Assembly (NCBI GenBank): GCA_040003315.1
Contig: JBDUCU010000103.1
Coordinates: forward strand, 1 to 10,246
DNA: 10,246 bases
Direction of reading: 5' to 3'
Source of the DNA: JACCZX01 sp040003315
Lineage (GTDB): Bacteria; Pseudomonadota; Gammaproteobacteria; Burkholderiales; Burkholderiaceae_F
Shown here piece by piece: positions 4,905 to 10,246 of the stretch; positions within the stretch are counted from its first letter, which is position 1, and each line of letters opens with the position of its first letter. Below the pieces are notes generated by a model, which searched no databases, was not told the origin of the DNA, and worked only from the letters and a program-made list of their open reading frames with translations. Position numbers and translations under genes: made by a program.

Positions 4905-6682
4905 GAAATCCCAGCCGCAGCAAACCCATCTTCAATCGCCTTGATCTTTGCAGCGAGCACCGTTGGTGAGGCGTTGCGAAAGAGCGACCGGCCCGCTTGG
5001 ACGACGGCGCGCCGGCTGTCCGTGAACTGCGAGGTGCGCGACAGATGGACGGTGAGTGCGATGAAGAAAAGCGCCGCCAGTTCGCGCTGGCTGAACACGA
5101 ACTTTGCTGAGCTTTTCGCGGTCATGATGCGGTACGCCGCATAGTTGTGGATTCCGCTGTTGTCATGCACCCACCCATAGTCATTGCGGTCGTAGGTATA
5201 GGGGGCCGTGGCGGAGCGGAAGTCGTTCATGTGCTTCGGCTGGTCATGAAGCGTCGGATTGGCCATGTCGCGAAGCGCAGTGCCGGGGCCATCAAAGCCG
5301 ACGCCGAGAGTCCACACCCATTTGCTCAGTGGTCTTGTGAAGTTGGCGATGATCGTGCCGAAGATGTCCGAATACGATTCGTTCAGCGCTCCGGACTGAG
5401 TTCGATATTCGAGCCGTGACGTTTTGTCCGTCACGCCGTGAAACATTTCGTGAGCCACGATGTCCAGCATCGAGGCGACGGAATAAAACGAGTGGTCGGG
5501 GAACAGAATCTGGCCGTACACCATCTGGTCGCCGTTGAAGTAGGCGTTCTTCCATTGGCGCGCAGGCCGAACACCCTCGCTTCGGTCCCAGCAGTTCACG
5601 GTCGAAACCATTTCGCCGCCGCGGTTGTCGATGTTGTTGCGCATGACCACTGTGCGCAGAAAGCGCGCGACTTCGGAGCCGTTTGCGTGGGCGCCGATGG
5701 CCTCCAACGGCCACGCAGGTGGGGTCTCGTAAAGCGCACCGGGTAGCAGAGTGCCCTGTGCAGACGGATCCTTGAAGTCAAACCCATACGTGCTGACGTT
5801 CAGCGCGATGTCGCGCAGCAAACGCCCGCCGCCCGACTCCACCTCGACCACGATCTTCCTTTGCTTGCGGTTGGCATCGCGAACCGTCTGGGTTTCGGCT
5901 GCCATGGTGGCGGTGCGCGGCAACTCCGCCAGCAGCCTGCCGGTCTGCGCGTCGACGACATAGTCCTTCAGCGGTGAATCACCGCGCGCAGTTGAACGCG
6001 CCTTCGGAGGCTTCGACCGAACATTTTCCAGGATGTAGGCCAGACCCCACTTCTGTTGGTGCTGATCAAAGTAGTAATAGAGCCGCGGAGTTTCGGTGAC
6101 TTGCTTTACTGCGACGCGAGCCGCTTTCGCAGCGGTCGCCGCCGCCTGCGCGGGAGAGATATCTGCAATATTCGAAACGCCGGTCGGCGCGCCCAACGAG
6201 GCGTTGATGCCAATGCAGCCATTGCGCTTGTCGAGCTCGACTGTGACGAGCGATCCGTAGACAGGAATCTTGCAGAAATACTGACGAAACTTGACGATCA
6301 TCGTGCGGGTGAGCGGCATCGCTTCGACGCCGACGCTCCTGAATTCGGCGTTCGTGTTGTCAGCAACCGGTTTCACGAACTGCGGCAACCGGGCGTTCGC
6401 GAACGCTTTCTCGAGGTGCTCAAGGGCTGCGGCTTCAGGTCCCTGCGCGATCGCCGGCCCCGCTAGCTTATCGATTGGCCTGCGGGCGGATCGTGTGCGC
6501 ATGGCCGATGCAGTTCCATCCTTAAGTTCGCGCCCCAAGGGTTCGGCCGCGCTGATAGCGAATCCAGCGAGCCCTGATTTGCCTAAAGCGGGTGCGCCGC
6601 GACGCGCACTGCGGGCCCGACCCGGCTTGGTCGACGCGGCGGCGCTCACTGGCCGACTCTTCTTGACGCCCCTTACGCGCAT
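4901..6682 (-). CDS. M4 (thermolysin) family zinc metallopeptidase without a signal peptide
   Basis: The 593-residue frame starts at ATG 6682 behind a perfect AGGAGG. Residues 1-75 are Arg/Lys/Ala-rich with no hydrophobic core, so no Sec signal is visible. About 98-165 match an FTP propeptide (FRQYFCKIPVYGSLVTVEL); 176-255 resemble a PepSY-like propeptide part (RLYYYFDQHQQKWGLAYILENV, YVVDAQTGRLL). The catalytic domain carries WKNAYFNGDQMVYGQ, the zinc site H411-E-M-F-H415, the third ligand E435 in GALNESYSDIFG (24 residues from H411, as in thermolysin) and H506 in VHDNSGIHN, equivalent to the transition-state histidine. It should be an active neutral endopeptidase that removes its own propeptide. 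Protealysin-like M4 enzymes also lack signal peptides but have a shorter propeptide and often sit beside an emfourin inhibitor gene; I see no emfourin here. A membrane-helix-like frame continues after the TGA. Confidence 0.93.
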   Translation of the reverse strand: MRVRGVKKSRPVSAAASTKPGRARSARRGAPALGKSGLAGFAISAAEPLGRELKDGTASAMRTRSARRPIDKLAGPAIAQGPEAAALEHLEKAFANARLPQFVKPVADNTNAEFRSVGVEAMPLTRTMIVKFRQYFCKIPVYGSLVTVELDKRNGCIGINASLGAPTGVSNIADISPAQAAATAAKAARVAVKQVTETPRLYYYFDQHQQKWGLAYILENVRSKPPKARSTARGDSPLKDYVVDAQTGRLLAELPRTATMAAETQTVRDANRKQRKIVVEVESGGGRLLRDIALNVSTYGFDFKDPSAQGTLLPGALYETPPAWPLEAIGAHANGSEVARFLRTVVMRNNIDNRGGEMVSTVNCWDRSEGVRPARQWKNAYFNGDQMVYGQILFPDHSFYSVASMLDIVAHEMFHGVTDKTSRLEYRTQSGALNESYSDIFGTIIANFTRPLSKWVWTLGVGFDGPGTALRDMANPTLHDQPKHMNDFRSATAPYTYDRNDYGWVHDNSGIHNYAAYRIMTAKSSAKFVFSQRELAALFFIALTVHLSRTSQFTDSRRAVVQAGRSLFRNASPTVLAAKIKAIEDGFAAAGIS

Positions 6683-6686
6683 CGTG

Positions 6687-6692
6687 CCTCCT
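6687..6692 (-). promoter_or_regulatory. Consensus ribosome binding site of the M4 peptidase
   Basis: AGGAGG on the minus strand lies four bases before ATG 6682 and fixes the start. This rules out a longer N-terminus that might have held a signal peptide. A TATTAT hexamer (minus strand, 6721-6726) could be a -10 element, but I found no convincing -35. Confidence 0.85.
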
Positions 6693-6776
6693 GTCTGTTA
6701 CGCAATCAGTCCTAAGCGAAATAATACGACCGTGATTCTTGGAGGAAGCGCGGCGTACAAATTACAGGCGCTCGAG

Positions 6777-7133
6777 TCAAGTTAGCCGTGTTTCACCCCT
6801 AAAAATTGGATTAGGCGTGCGGTCCATATCGACCCTTTCCGTTGCCCAAACTCGTCCATCATCAAGCCTGTTCATTGTGATTGATGCTCGATGCAACCAA
6901 CTGCGACCTGGGTTATCTACCGCGATACGAAAACGGGCCAGCTGCTCCGAAAGTACATTGGCAACGGCTGCCGCGTCAGATCTGAAAAACAGGACTCGGC
7001 GCACCGGAAAAGCAGCGGACGCTGAGCGGCTGTTTCGGCGCAAGCGGCGTGCACGCTCGTCAGCCGCAGCGATTGTTGCGGCGTGAACCAATCTGCAGCG
7101 CACTCCGCCCAGATCGGGCATATGCCTTGCCAT
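6777..7133 (-). CDS. Doubtful hypothetical ORF, 118 residues
   Basis: A minus-strand frame from ATG 7133, with AAGGA a few bases upstream, runs to TGA 6777-6779. The product has a somewhat protein-like middle (FPVRRVLFFRSDAAAVANVLSEQLARFRIAV), but codon third positions show no clear GC preference and no family is recognised. If real it is divergent from the hemerythrin gene and upstream of the M4 peptidase on the same strand. Two plus-strand frames cover the same bases (6739-7086 and 6891-7025), and at most one of the three is genuine. Confidence 0.2.
   Translation of the reverse strand: MARHMPDLGGVRCRLVHAATIAAADERARRLRRNSRSASAAFPVRRVLFFRSDAAAVANVLSEQLARFRIAVDNPGRSWLHRASITMNRLDDGRVWATERVDMDRTPNPIFRGETRLT
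6891..7025 (+). CDS. Possible small or decayed protein, 44 residues
   Basis: ATG 6891 to TGA 7023-7025. The first half contains TWVIYRDTKTGQLLRKY, which reminds me of the WV-x-YRD-x-K-[TS]-G-x-F start of a family of small hypothetical proteins in beta- and gammaproteobacteria. The second half is polar and does not continue that pattern. There is no ribosome site. It may be a remnant of such a gene; the match is from memory only. Confidence 0.2.
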   Translation: MQPTATWVIYRDTKTGQLLRKYIGNGCRVRSEKQDSAHRKSSGR

Positions 7134-7157
7134 AGAGTCCTTGCTTATCAACACCAC

Positions 7158-7164
7158 AAGGGAG
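7158..7164 (+). promoter_or_regulatory. Ribosome binding site deciding the hemerythrin start
   Basis: AAGGGAG five bases before ATG 7170 places the start there and not at the in-frame ATG 7083, 29 codons earlier, whose extra residues look non-coding. Confidence 0.8.
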
Positions 7165-7169
7165 TCTTC

Positions 7170-7706
7170 ATGGCCACGACACAATCGGCGGCAACACGTA
7201 CAGGCGGAGTCAAAGCAGACGCGATTGAACTACTGACATCCGACCATCGCAACGTTGAAAAGCTGTTCAAGGAGTATGAAAAGCTGGTCGAGAACGACGG
7301 CAGCTACAACGAGAAGGAGTCCCTCTCAGCCACGATTTGCGCCGAGCTCACTGTCCATGCGCAGCTGGAAGAAGAAATCTTCTACCCCGCGGCACGCGAC
7401 ATCCTGGACGAGGAAGAACTGGTCGACGAGGCTGTGGTCGAGCATGCAAGCGCGAAGGACCTGATTGCGCAGCTTGCCGACATGTCTCCGGATGACGATC
7501 TTTACGACGCCAAGGTCAAGGTGCTCGGCGAGCTGATCGAGCACCACGTCGAAGAAGAAGAGGACGAAATGTTCCCGAAGCTCAAAAAGGCACGGCTTGA
7601 TACGGCGTCGCTCGGCGAACGGATGCTAGAACGCAAACAGGAACTGATCGATGAACTCGGAATCGGCGTCGAGGCAGTAGATCGCGAACAGACCTCGCCA
7701 CGTTAA
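7170..7706 (+). CDS. Hemerythrin HHE cation-binding domain protein
   Basis: The 178-residue acidic, all-helical protein starts behind AAGGGAG. After a polar N-terminus (1-15) the four-helix bundle shows the expected ligands: H26 in LLTSDHRNVEKLF, H63 with E67 in HAQLEEEIFYP, H92 in VVEHASAKDLI, and H125/H126 with E130/E131 in HHVEEEEDEMFP. This set should hold a di-iron site. Bacterial HHE proteins of this form bind O2 or NO or take part in iron handling and in stress or nitrosative-damage repair; which applies here cannot be told. The C-terminal about 30 residues (LGERMLERKQELIDELG) are a likely coiled helix. It is cytosolic, with no signal. It is monocistronic and convergent with the paiB-like gene; no intrinsic terminator is visible after it. 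Confidence 0.92.
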   Translation: MATTQSAATRTGGVKADAIELLTSDHRNVEKLFKEYEKLVENDGSYNEKESLSATICAELTVHAQLEEEIFYPAARDILDEEELVDEAVVEHASAKDLIAQLADMSPDDDLYDAKVKVLGELIEHHVEEEEDEMFPKLKKARLDTASLGERMLERKQELIDELGIGVEAVDREQTSPR

Positions 7707-7860
7707 ATTTGTCCTGGCAGGAGAGCGCGTTGAAGAACGGGGGCGTGCGCGTTGAGCGAAAAAAATTATCAAGGGTGCGACTTTTGGCCGCCGTGGTGAA
7801 GGACGCTGGAAGCCGAACCTACGGGCAAATAAGTGAAGCAGGCGTTCGGCGAGGCACCTA

Positions 7861-7904
7861 GTCGGCCTTCGCGCAAGAAAGAGTCCGCCTTCGCGCAAGA
7901 AAGG
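7861..7904. repeat. Tandem duplication, 22-bp unit (pair A)
   Basis: Positions 7861-7882 and 7883-7904 are two adjacent 22-bp units identical at 20 of 22 bases, sharing GCCTTCGCGCAAGAAAG. They lie between the convergent hemerythrin and paiB-like genes, where no coding frame is credible. Confidence 0.85.
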
Positions 7905-7946
7905 GCGGTGGGTCTAACCGTCGAGGGCGGTGGGTCTAAGCGTCTT
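7903..7946. repeat. Second tandem duplication, 22-bp unit (pair B)
   Basis: Positions 7903-7924 and 7925-7946 are adjacent 22-bp units identical at 19 of 22 bases, sharing GGGCGGTGGGTCTAA. The unit length equals that of pair A although the sequence is unrelated. The second unit contains the TAG stop codon and last codons of the paiB-like gene, so the first unit looks like a duplicated gene end. Confidence 0.85.
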
Positions 7947-8574
7947 TTTTTTGCTGCACGAGCTGCGCCATCGCAAGAGCCGCCTCGCTTGGCTCTCGCC
8001 TCAGCCCCTCAATCACTCCGACACGGTCTTTCTCCGCCCGGTTCTGGCTCACTTTCCATTTGCCCAAGAGGTTGGCGATTGGAATTTCAATCCCAACGAT
8101 TGCGGCCAGCATGGTGTCGATGAAATCGAGTGGTGCGTCGGACACCCTCCATGGATCGGACCGCGGCGCCTCATAACGCTGCGTCAGCACACCGACAAAC
8201 CGTCGAAGCCACTCGCGGTCATCGATGATCCGCAGCGGGCCGGTCGCGTGCACGATCACGTAGTTCCACGTAGGCACCACTTTGCCGTGCTCCCTCGTCG
8301 ACGGATACCACGCCGGCGATACATAGGTGTGCGGACCCTGAAACATTACGAGCGCGTCCACCTCCGCCGAAAAATCACGCCAAACCGGGTTGGCCCGAGC
8401 AACGTGCCCCCGCAATGTTCCGAACGGTGCGGGCTGCGGATCGACCTCGAACGGAATGTGGTTGGCATCGAGCCCGTTCGATGCGAGCACTACCAGCGCG
8501 CCGAACGGGTTGGTCCGCATCATCTCGTGCAAAACCTCGACGCGGGTTTCCGAAAAGTGGGAAGGGACGTACAT
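7936..8574 (-). CDS. FMN-binding PaiB-type protein (FMN_bind_2 family)
   Basis: The 212-residue protein starts at ATG 8574 and matches the PaiB family along its length: MYVPSHF at the N-terminus, GLDANHIPFEVD, LRGHVARANPVWRDF, GPHTYVSPAWYPSTREHGKVVPTWNYVIVHATG and GKWKVSQNRAEKDRVGVIEGL. The family has the split-barrel flavin-binding fold. In Bacillus PaiB is tied to repression of protease and sporulation genes and sits beside the PaiA polyamine acetyltransferase; many proteobacterial members are annotated as negative transcriptional regulators without direct proof. No PaiA partner is present. The ribosome site is weak. The start lies three bases from the TAA of the ABC-ATPase remnant, so the two were probably once one operon. 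The Lys-rich C-terminus is coded by an A-run and ends inside a tandem repeat. Confidence 0.92.
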   Translation of the reverse strand: MYVPSHFSETRVEVLHEMMRTNPFGALVVLASNGLDANHIPFEVDPQPAPFGTLRGHVARANPVWRDFSAEVDALVMFQGPHTYVSPAWYPSTREHGKVVPTWNYVIVHATGPLRIIDDREWLRRFVGVLTQRYEAPRSDPWRVSDAPLDFIDTMLAAIVGIEIPIANLLGKWKVSQNRAEKDRVGVIEGLRREPSEAALAMAQLVQQKKDA

Positions 8575-8576
8575 CG

Positions 8577-8753
8577 TTAGACCCGTCGAACCGGCTCCGA
8601 AGGAAATGTAATGACGTGATCGGCGTCCAGACGGATGCCGATTTTTTCGCCGATCGCGTGCTCGTGATGACTGGGCACCAGTGCCAGCACTTCACGGCCG
8701 CTCACAAGCCGCAGCGTATAGATGAAATCTCCGCCACGAAATACCCTGCGCAC
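8577..8753 (-). pseudogene. 3' remnant of an ABC-transporter ATPase gene (PotA-like TOBE end)
   Basis: On the minus strand the frame ending TAA 8577-8579 encodes FRGGDFIYTLRLVSGREVLALV, then HAIGEKIGIRLDADHVITF. This is the C-terminal TOBE part of spermidine/putrescine-type (PotA-like) ATPases, whose TOBE region typically reads FxGxxxxYxLxL...G..v.v..D. In frame a TGA (8757-8759) lies just two codons before the recognisable start VRRV, and the Walker and signature regions are absent. Only the last 58 codons survive. An intact ATPase would be about 350 residues, so most of the gene is missing. The remnant overlaps no other gene; the hydrolase gene begins 66 bases beyond it on the other strand. 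It suggests that paiB was once the last gene of a transport operon. Confidence 0.75.
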
Positions 8754-8776
8754 CCTTCAGCCTATCGCGCATGATC

Positions 8777-8795
8777 GGCGCAGGTAGACTGCGCC
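8777..8795. other. Short hairpin upstream of the fumarylpyruvate hydrolase gene
   Basis: GGCGCAG (8777-8783) and CTGCGCC (8789-8795) are perfect 7-bp arms around a GTAGA loop, ending 23 bases before the gene start. There is no U-run. It could be a leader structure or a regulator site. Confidence 0.45.
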
Positions 8796-8818
8796 CGCTG
8801 CAATTGACAGGAACTTCC

Positions 8819-9514
8819 ATGGGTTATGTATTCGCGGCGCCGCCTCAGGCGGTGGTACCAGTCGACGGCACGACCGACCTATTTCCGGTGCACCGGATTT
8901 ATTGTGTCGGGCGAAATTACGCCGACCACGCGAAGGAGATGGGATTTTCGGAGCGCGAGGCGCCATTCTTTTTTTCGAAACCGGCGGACGCGGTACTACC
9001 GGTGCCTTTTGGGACGACCGGCGAGCTGCCGTACCCGGGCGAAACGACGAATCTGCATCACGAGATCGAATTGGTGGTGGCCATCGGTACCGCAGGCAGC
9101 AACATCGTTGCGGCAGATGCGATCAAGCACATTTACGGTTATGCGGTTGGGCTCGATATGACGCGGCGTGACTTGCAGTTTGCGTTGCGCGACAAGGGCA
9201 GGCCGTGGGATGTGGCGAAAGGCTTTGATTATTCGGCGCCGATTTCTCCATTGAAACCGGCCGGCGTGACCGGCGAGATCGTCAGTGCGCAGATCTGGCT
9301 TAACGTTAACGGCGAACGCCGCCAGGCAAGCAACATCGCAAAGCTGATCTGGAATGTCGGCGAGACAATCGAGCACCTGTCTAAGTTCTTCGAGCTGCGT
9401 CCGGGCGATCTGATCTACACCGGTACGCCTGAAGGCGTCGGCGCGGTCAAGCGCGGCGACGAACTCGATGGCGGCATCGAACACATCGGCGCGTTGAAGG
9501 TCAGGGTGGTCTAG
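8819..9514 (+). CDS. Fumarylacetoacetate hydrolase family protein, probable fumarylpyruvate hydrolase
   Basis: ATG 8819, behind AGGAA, gives 231 residues, the size of NagK-type fumarylpyruvate hydrolases and not of the about 420-residue eukaryotic-type FAH. Motifs in order: R-I-Y-C-V-G-R-N-Y-A-D-H-A-K-E-M-G (26-42), FFFSKPADAV (50-59), the metal triad E82/E84 in HHEIELVVAIG plus D113 in GYAVGLDMTRRD, Lys134 in AKGFDYSAP, and the C-terminal GDLIYTGTPEGVG. These predict a Mg2+/Mn2+-dependent cytosolic hydrolase splitting fumarylpyruvate to fumarate and pyruvate in gentisate breakdown; a related acylpyruvate substrate is possible. An earlier in-frame ATG (8771) lacks a ribosome site and overlaps the hairpin at 8777. 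The isomerase gene for the preceding reaction follows after 39 bases. Confidence 0.9.
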   Translation: MGYVFAAPPQAVVPVDGTTDLFPVHRIYCVGRNYADHAKEMGFSEREAPFFFSKPADAVLPVPFGTTGELPYPGETTNLHHEIELVVAIGTAGSNIVAADAIKHIYGYAVGLDMTRRDLQFALRDKGRPWDVAKGFDYSAPISPLKPAGVTGEIVSAQIWLNVNGERRQASNIAKLIWNVGETIEHLSKFFELRPGDLIYTGTPEGVGAVKRGDELDGGIEHIGALKVRVV

Positions 9515-9553
9515 CGGCGATACGATGCGCAGTGCCCGTCGTTGCACTAGTCG

Positions 9554-10072
9554 ATGATCACTCTTTACGGCTACTTTCGCAGCTCAGCGTCCTTTCGGGT
9601 GCGGATCGCACTCAACCTGAAGGGCTTGCCGTTCGAGTACGCAGCCGTGCATTTGTTGAAGGGCGGCGGGCAGCAGTTCGATCCATCGTTTCGCTCGCTC
9701 AGCGCCGATGCACTGGTGCCGGTTTTGCAGCACGACACGCATGTACTGACCCAATCGCTTGCGATCATCGAGTATCTGGAGGAGACCTTCCCCAAGGCGC
9801 CGCTGCTGCCCGTCGATGCCGTCGAGCGCGCGTACGTGCGATCGCTGGCTCAGATGATTGCCTGCGAAATTCATCCGCTGAACAATCTTCGCGTGCTGCG
9901 TTATCTGGTGCGCACGCAATATGCTTTGCGCCCCGTGGCCAATGATGCGGCGGAAGCCGCGTATAAAACGCTTTACCGCCAGCGTGGGGAATTGAATCTG
10001 CGCGTTGTGGATTTGGGGCCACCATCATCGCGTCCGGTTTGGGGAAGTCCGCCGCCTAACCCAGCTCGTTAA
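9554..10072 (+). pseudogene. maiA: Maleylpyruvate/maleylacetoacetate isomerase (zeta GST), 3' end replaced
   Basis: Residues 1-121 are a clear zeta-class glutathione transferase: ITLYGYFRSSASFRVRIALNLKG with the catalytic Ser region (S10-S11-x-S13), LVPVL (54-58) and TQSLAIIEYLEE (66-77) for glutathione binding, and IACEIHPLNNLRVLRYL (102-118). Intact members are about 210-215 residues. Here similarity stops near R120-T121 (about position 9916), and the frame goes on with 51 unrelated residues rich in Pro, Arg and Ser to a TAA at 10070-10072. The missing part normally holds the second half of the helical C-terminal domain, which helps form the substrate pocket, so the product is probably inactive. 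The rest of maiA does not occur elsewhere in the window. The reaction would be cis-trans isomerisation of maleylpyruvate to fumarylpyruvate, the substrate of the upstream hydrolase. Confidence 0.8.
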
Positions 10073-10093
10073 TCGGTCTGTCTTTCAATTGTA
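9917..10093. other. Unidentified segment that replaced the end of maiA
   Basis: About 175 bases between the maiA break and the glycosyltransferase start match no gene I recognise in six frames. They contain a perfect hairpin GCGGC-GGAA-GCCGC (9947-9960). The minus strand has an uninterrupted frame with LAVKRFIRGFRRIIGHGAQSIL-like sequence but no recognisable family. It may be a small repeat element or the edge of a rearranged segment. Confidence 0.4.
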
Positions 10094-10246
10094 ATGATCG
10101 AAAGCGCTGCATCAGTTTCCGTAGTGATTCCCGCCTACAACGAATGGGCTGCCGTCGGCGCGCAGGTGGCTGCGGTGCGCCAAGCTTTGCAGCGGCGTGG
10201 AATCACGCATGAAGTGATTGTGGTGGATGACGGATCCGAGGATGGC
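10094..10246 (+). CDS. Family 2 glycosyltransferase, N-terminal part
   Basis: From ATG 10094 the frame is open to the window end (51 codons). It has the GT-A start of GT2 enzymes: a first beta strand VSVVIPAYNEWAAVG (8-22) that binds the nucleotide, a helix of about 17 residues (VAAVRQALQRRG) and the second strand HEVIVVDDGSEDG (39-51) with the D-D-G-S that contacts the UDP/GDP-sugar or dolichol/undecaprenyl-type donor. It is likely to transfer a sugar to a lipid or glycan at the inner face of the membrane. The DXD motif and any membrane helices lie outside the window, so donor and acceptor are unknown. No Shine-Dalgarno is seen. The gene follows the broken maiA by 21 bases and may have its promoter in the replaced segment. 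Confidence 0.88.
   Translation, partial: MIESAASVSVVIPAYNEWAAVGAQVAAVRQALQRRGITHEVIVVDDGSEDG

Noticed and set aside
7944..7952. Run of eight T after the hemerythrin gene as a possible terminator
   Set aside because: No stem precedes it on the plus strand. On the minus strand the run encodes the Lys-rich C-terminus of the PaiB-like protein.
7930..8580. Plus-strand open frame of 216 codons opposite the paiB-like gene
   Set aside because: paiB is recognisable over its full length on the minus strand; the plus product is an antisense shadow rich in Arg, His and Pro.
8804..8809. TTGACA hexamer that could be a -35 element for the hydrolase gene
   Set aside because: A matching -10 would fall inside the coding sequence after ATG 8819, and no good TATAAT-like hexamer is at the right distance.
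8996..9547. Minus-strand open frame of 183 codons opposite the fumarylpyruvate hydrolase
   Set aside because: Antisense shadow of a strongly conserved enzyme gene, with no ribosome site or domain features.

Overview
The window looks like chromosomal DNA from a moderately high-GC proteobacterium. The fumarylpyruvate-hydrolase-like and zeta-class isomerase gene pair, the PaiB-type protein and the RidA subtype fit a Burkholderiales-type betaproteobacterium best. That is inference from protein resemblance and base composition; no rRNA or other taxonomic marker is present. I found no tRNA, rRNA, CRISPR array, integrase, transposase or intact insertion sequence.

Layout. Positions 1-673 (+) hold the tail of a cut-off gene, a 55-residue ORF, a strong intrinsic terminator, a 61-residue two-helix membrane protein and a doubtful 35-residue ORF. 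Positions 809-1549 (-) encode a probable LmeA/DUF2993-type lipoprotein with a poor signal peptide. A sparse stretch (1550-2491) holds a long perfect hairpin and one small gene (2005-2199, +). A plus-strand group follows: a RidA-family protein (2492-2836), an amino-acid-type solute-binding lipoprotein (2963-3811) and a lipoprotein with a ricin-B-like C-terminus (3925-4737). Facing it is an M4 (thermolysin-family) metallopeptidase with no signal peptide (4901-6682, -). After another poorly coding stretch (6683-7169) come a hemerythrin HHE protein (7170-7706, +) and, convergent with it, a PaiB-like FMN-binding protein (7936-8574, -). Two 22-bp tandem duplications lie between those two. Directly upstream of paiB, on its strand, is a 58-codon remnant of an ABC-transporter ATPase (PotA-like TOBE end). 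A fumarylpyruvate-hydrolase-like gene (8819-9514, +), a maleylpyruvate/maleylacetoacetate isomerase gene with a foreign 3' third (9554-10072, +) and the start of a family 2 glycosyltransferase (10094 on, +) complete the window.

How the genes relate. The hydrolase and isomerase would catalyse consecutive steps of gentisate- or homogentisate-type ring-cleavage degradation, but the isomerase is broken. RidA and the binding protein are both linked to amino-acid metabolism and may be co-transcribed. Two truncated housekeeping genes within 1.5 kb (8577-10072), together with short tandem duplications, suggest a region that has been rearranged. I see no convincing complete new defence or mobile system. 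The most interesting leads are the attenuator-like arrangement at 116-370, the membrane-helix tail encoded in frame after the M4 stop codon, and the broken genes.
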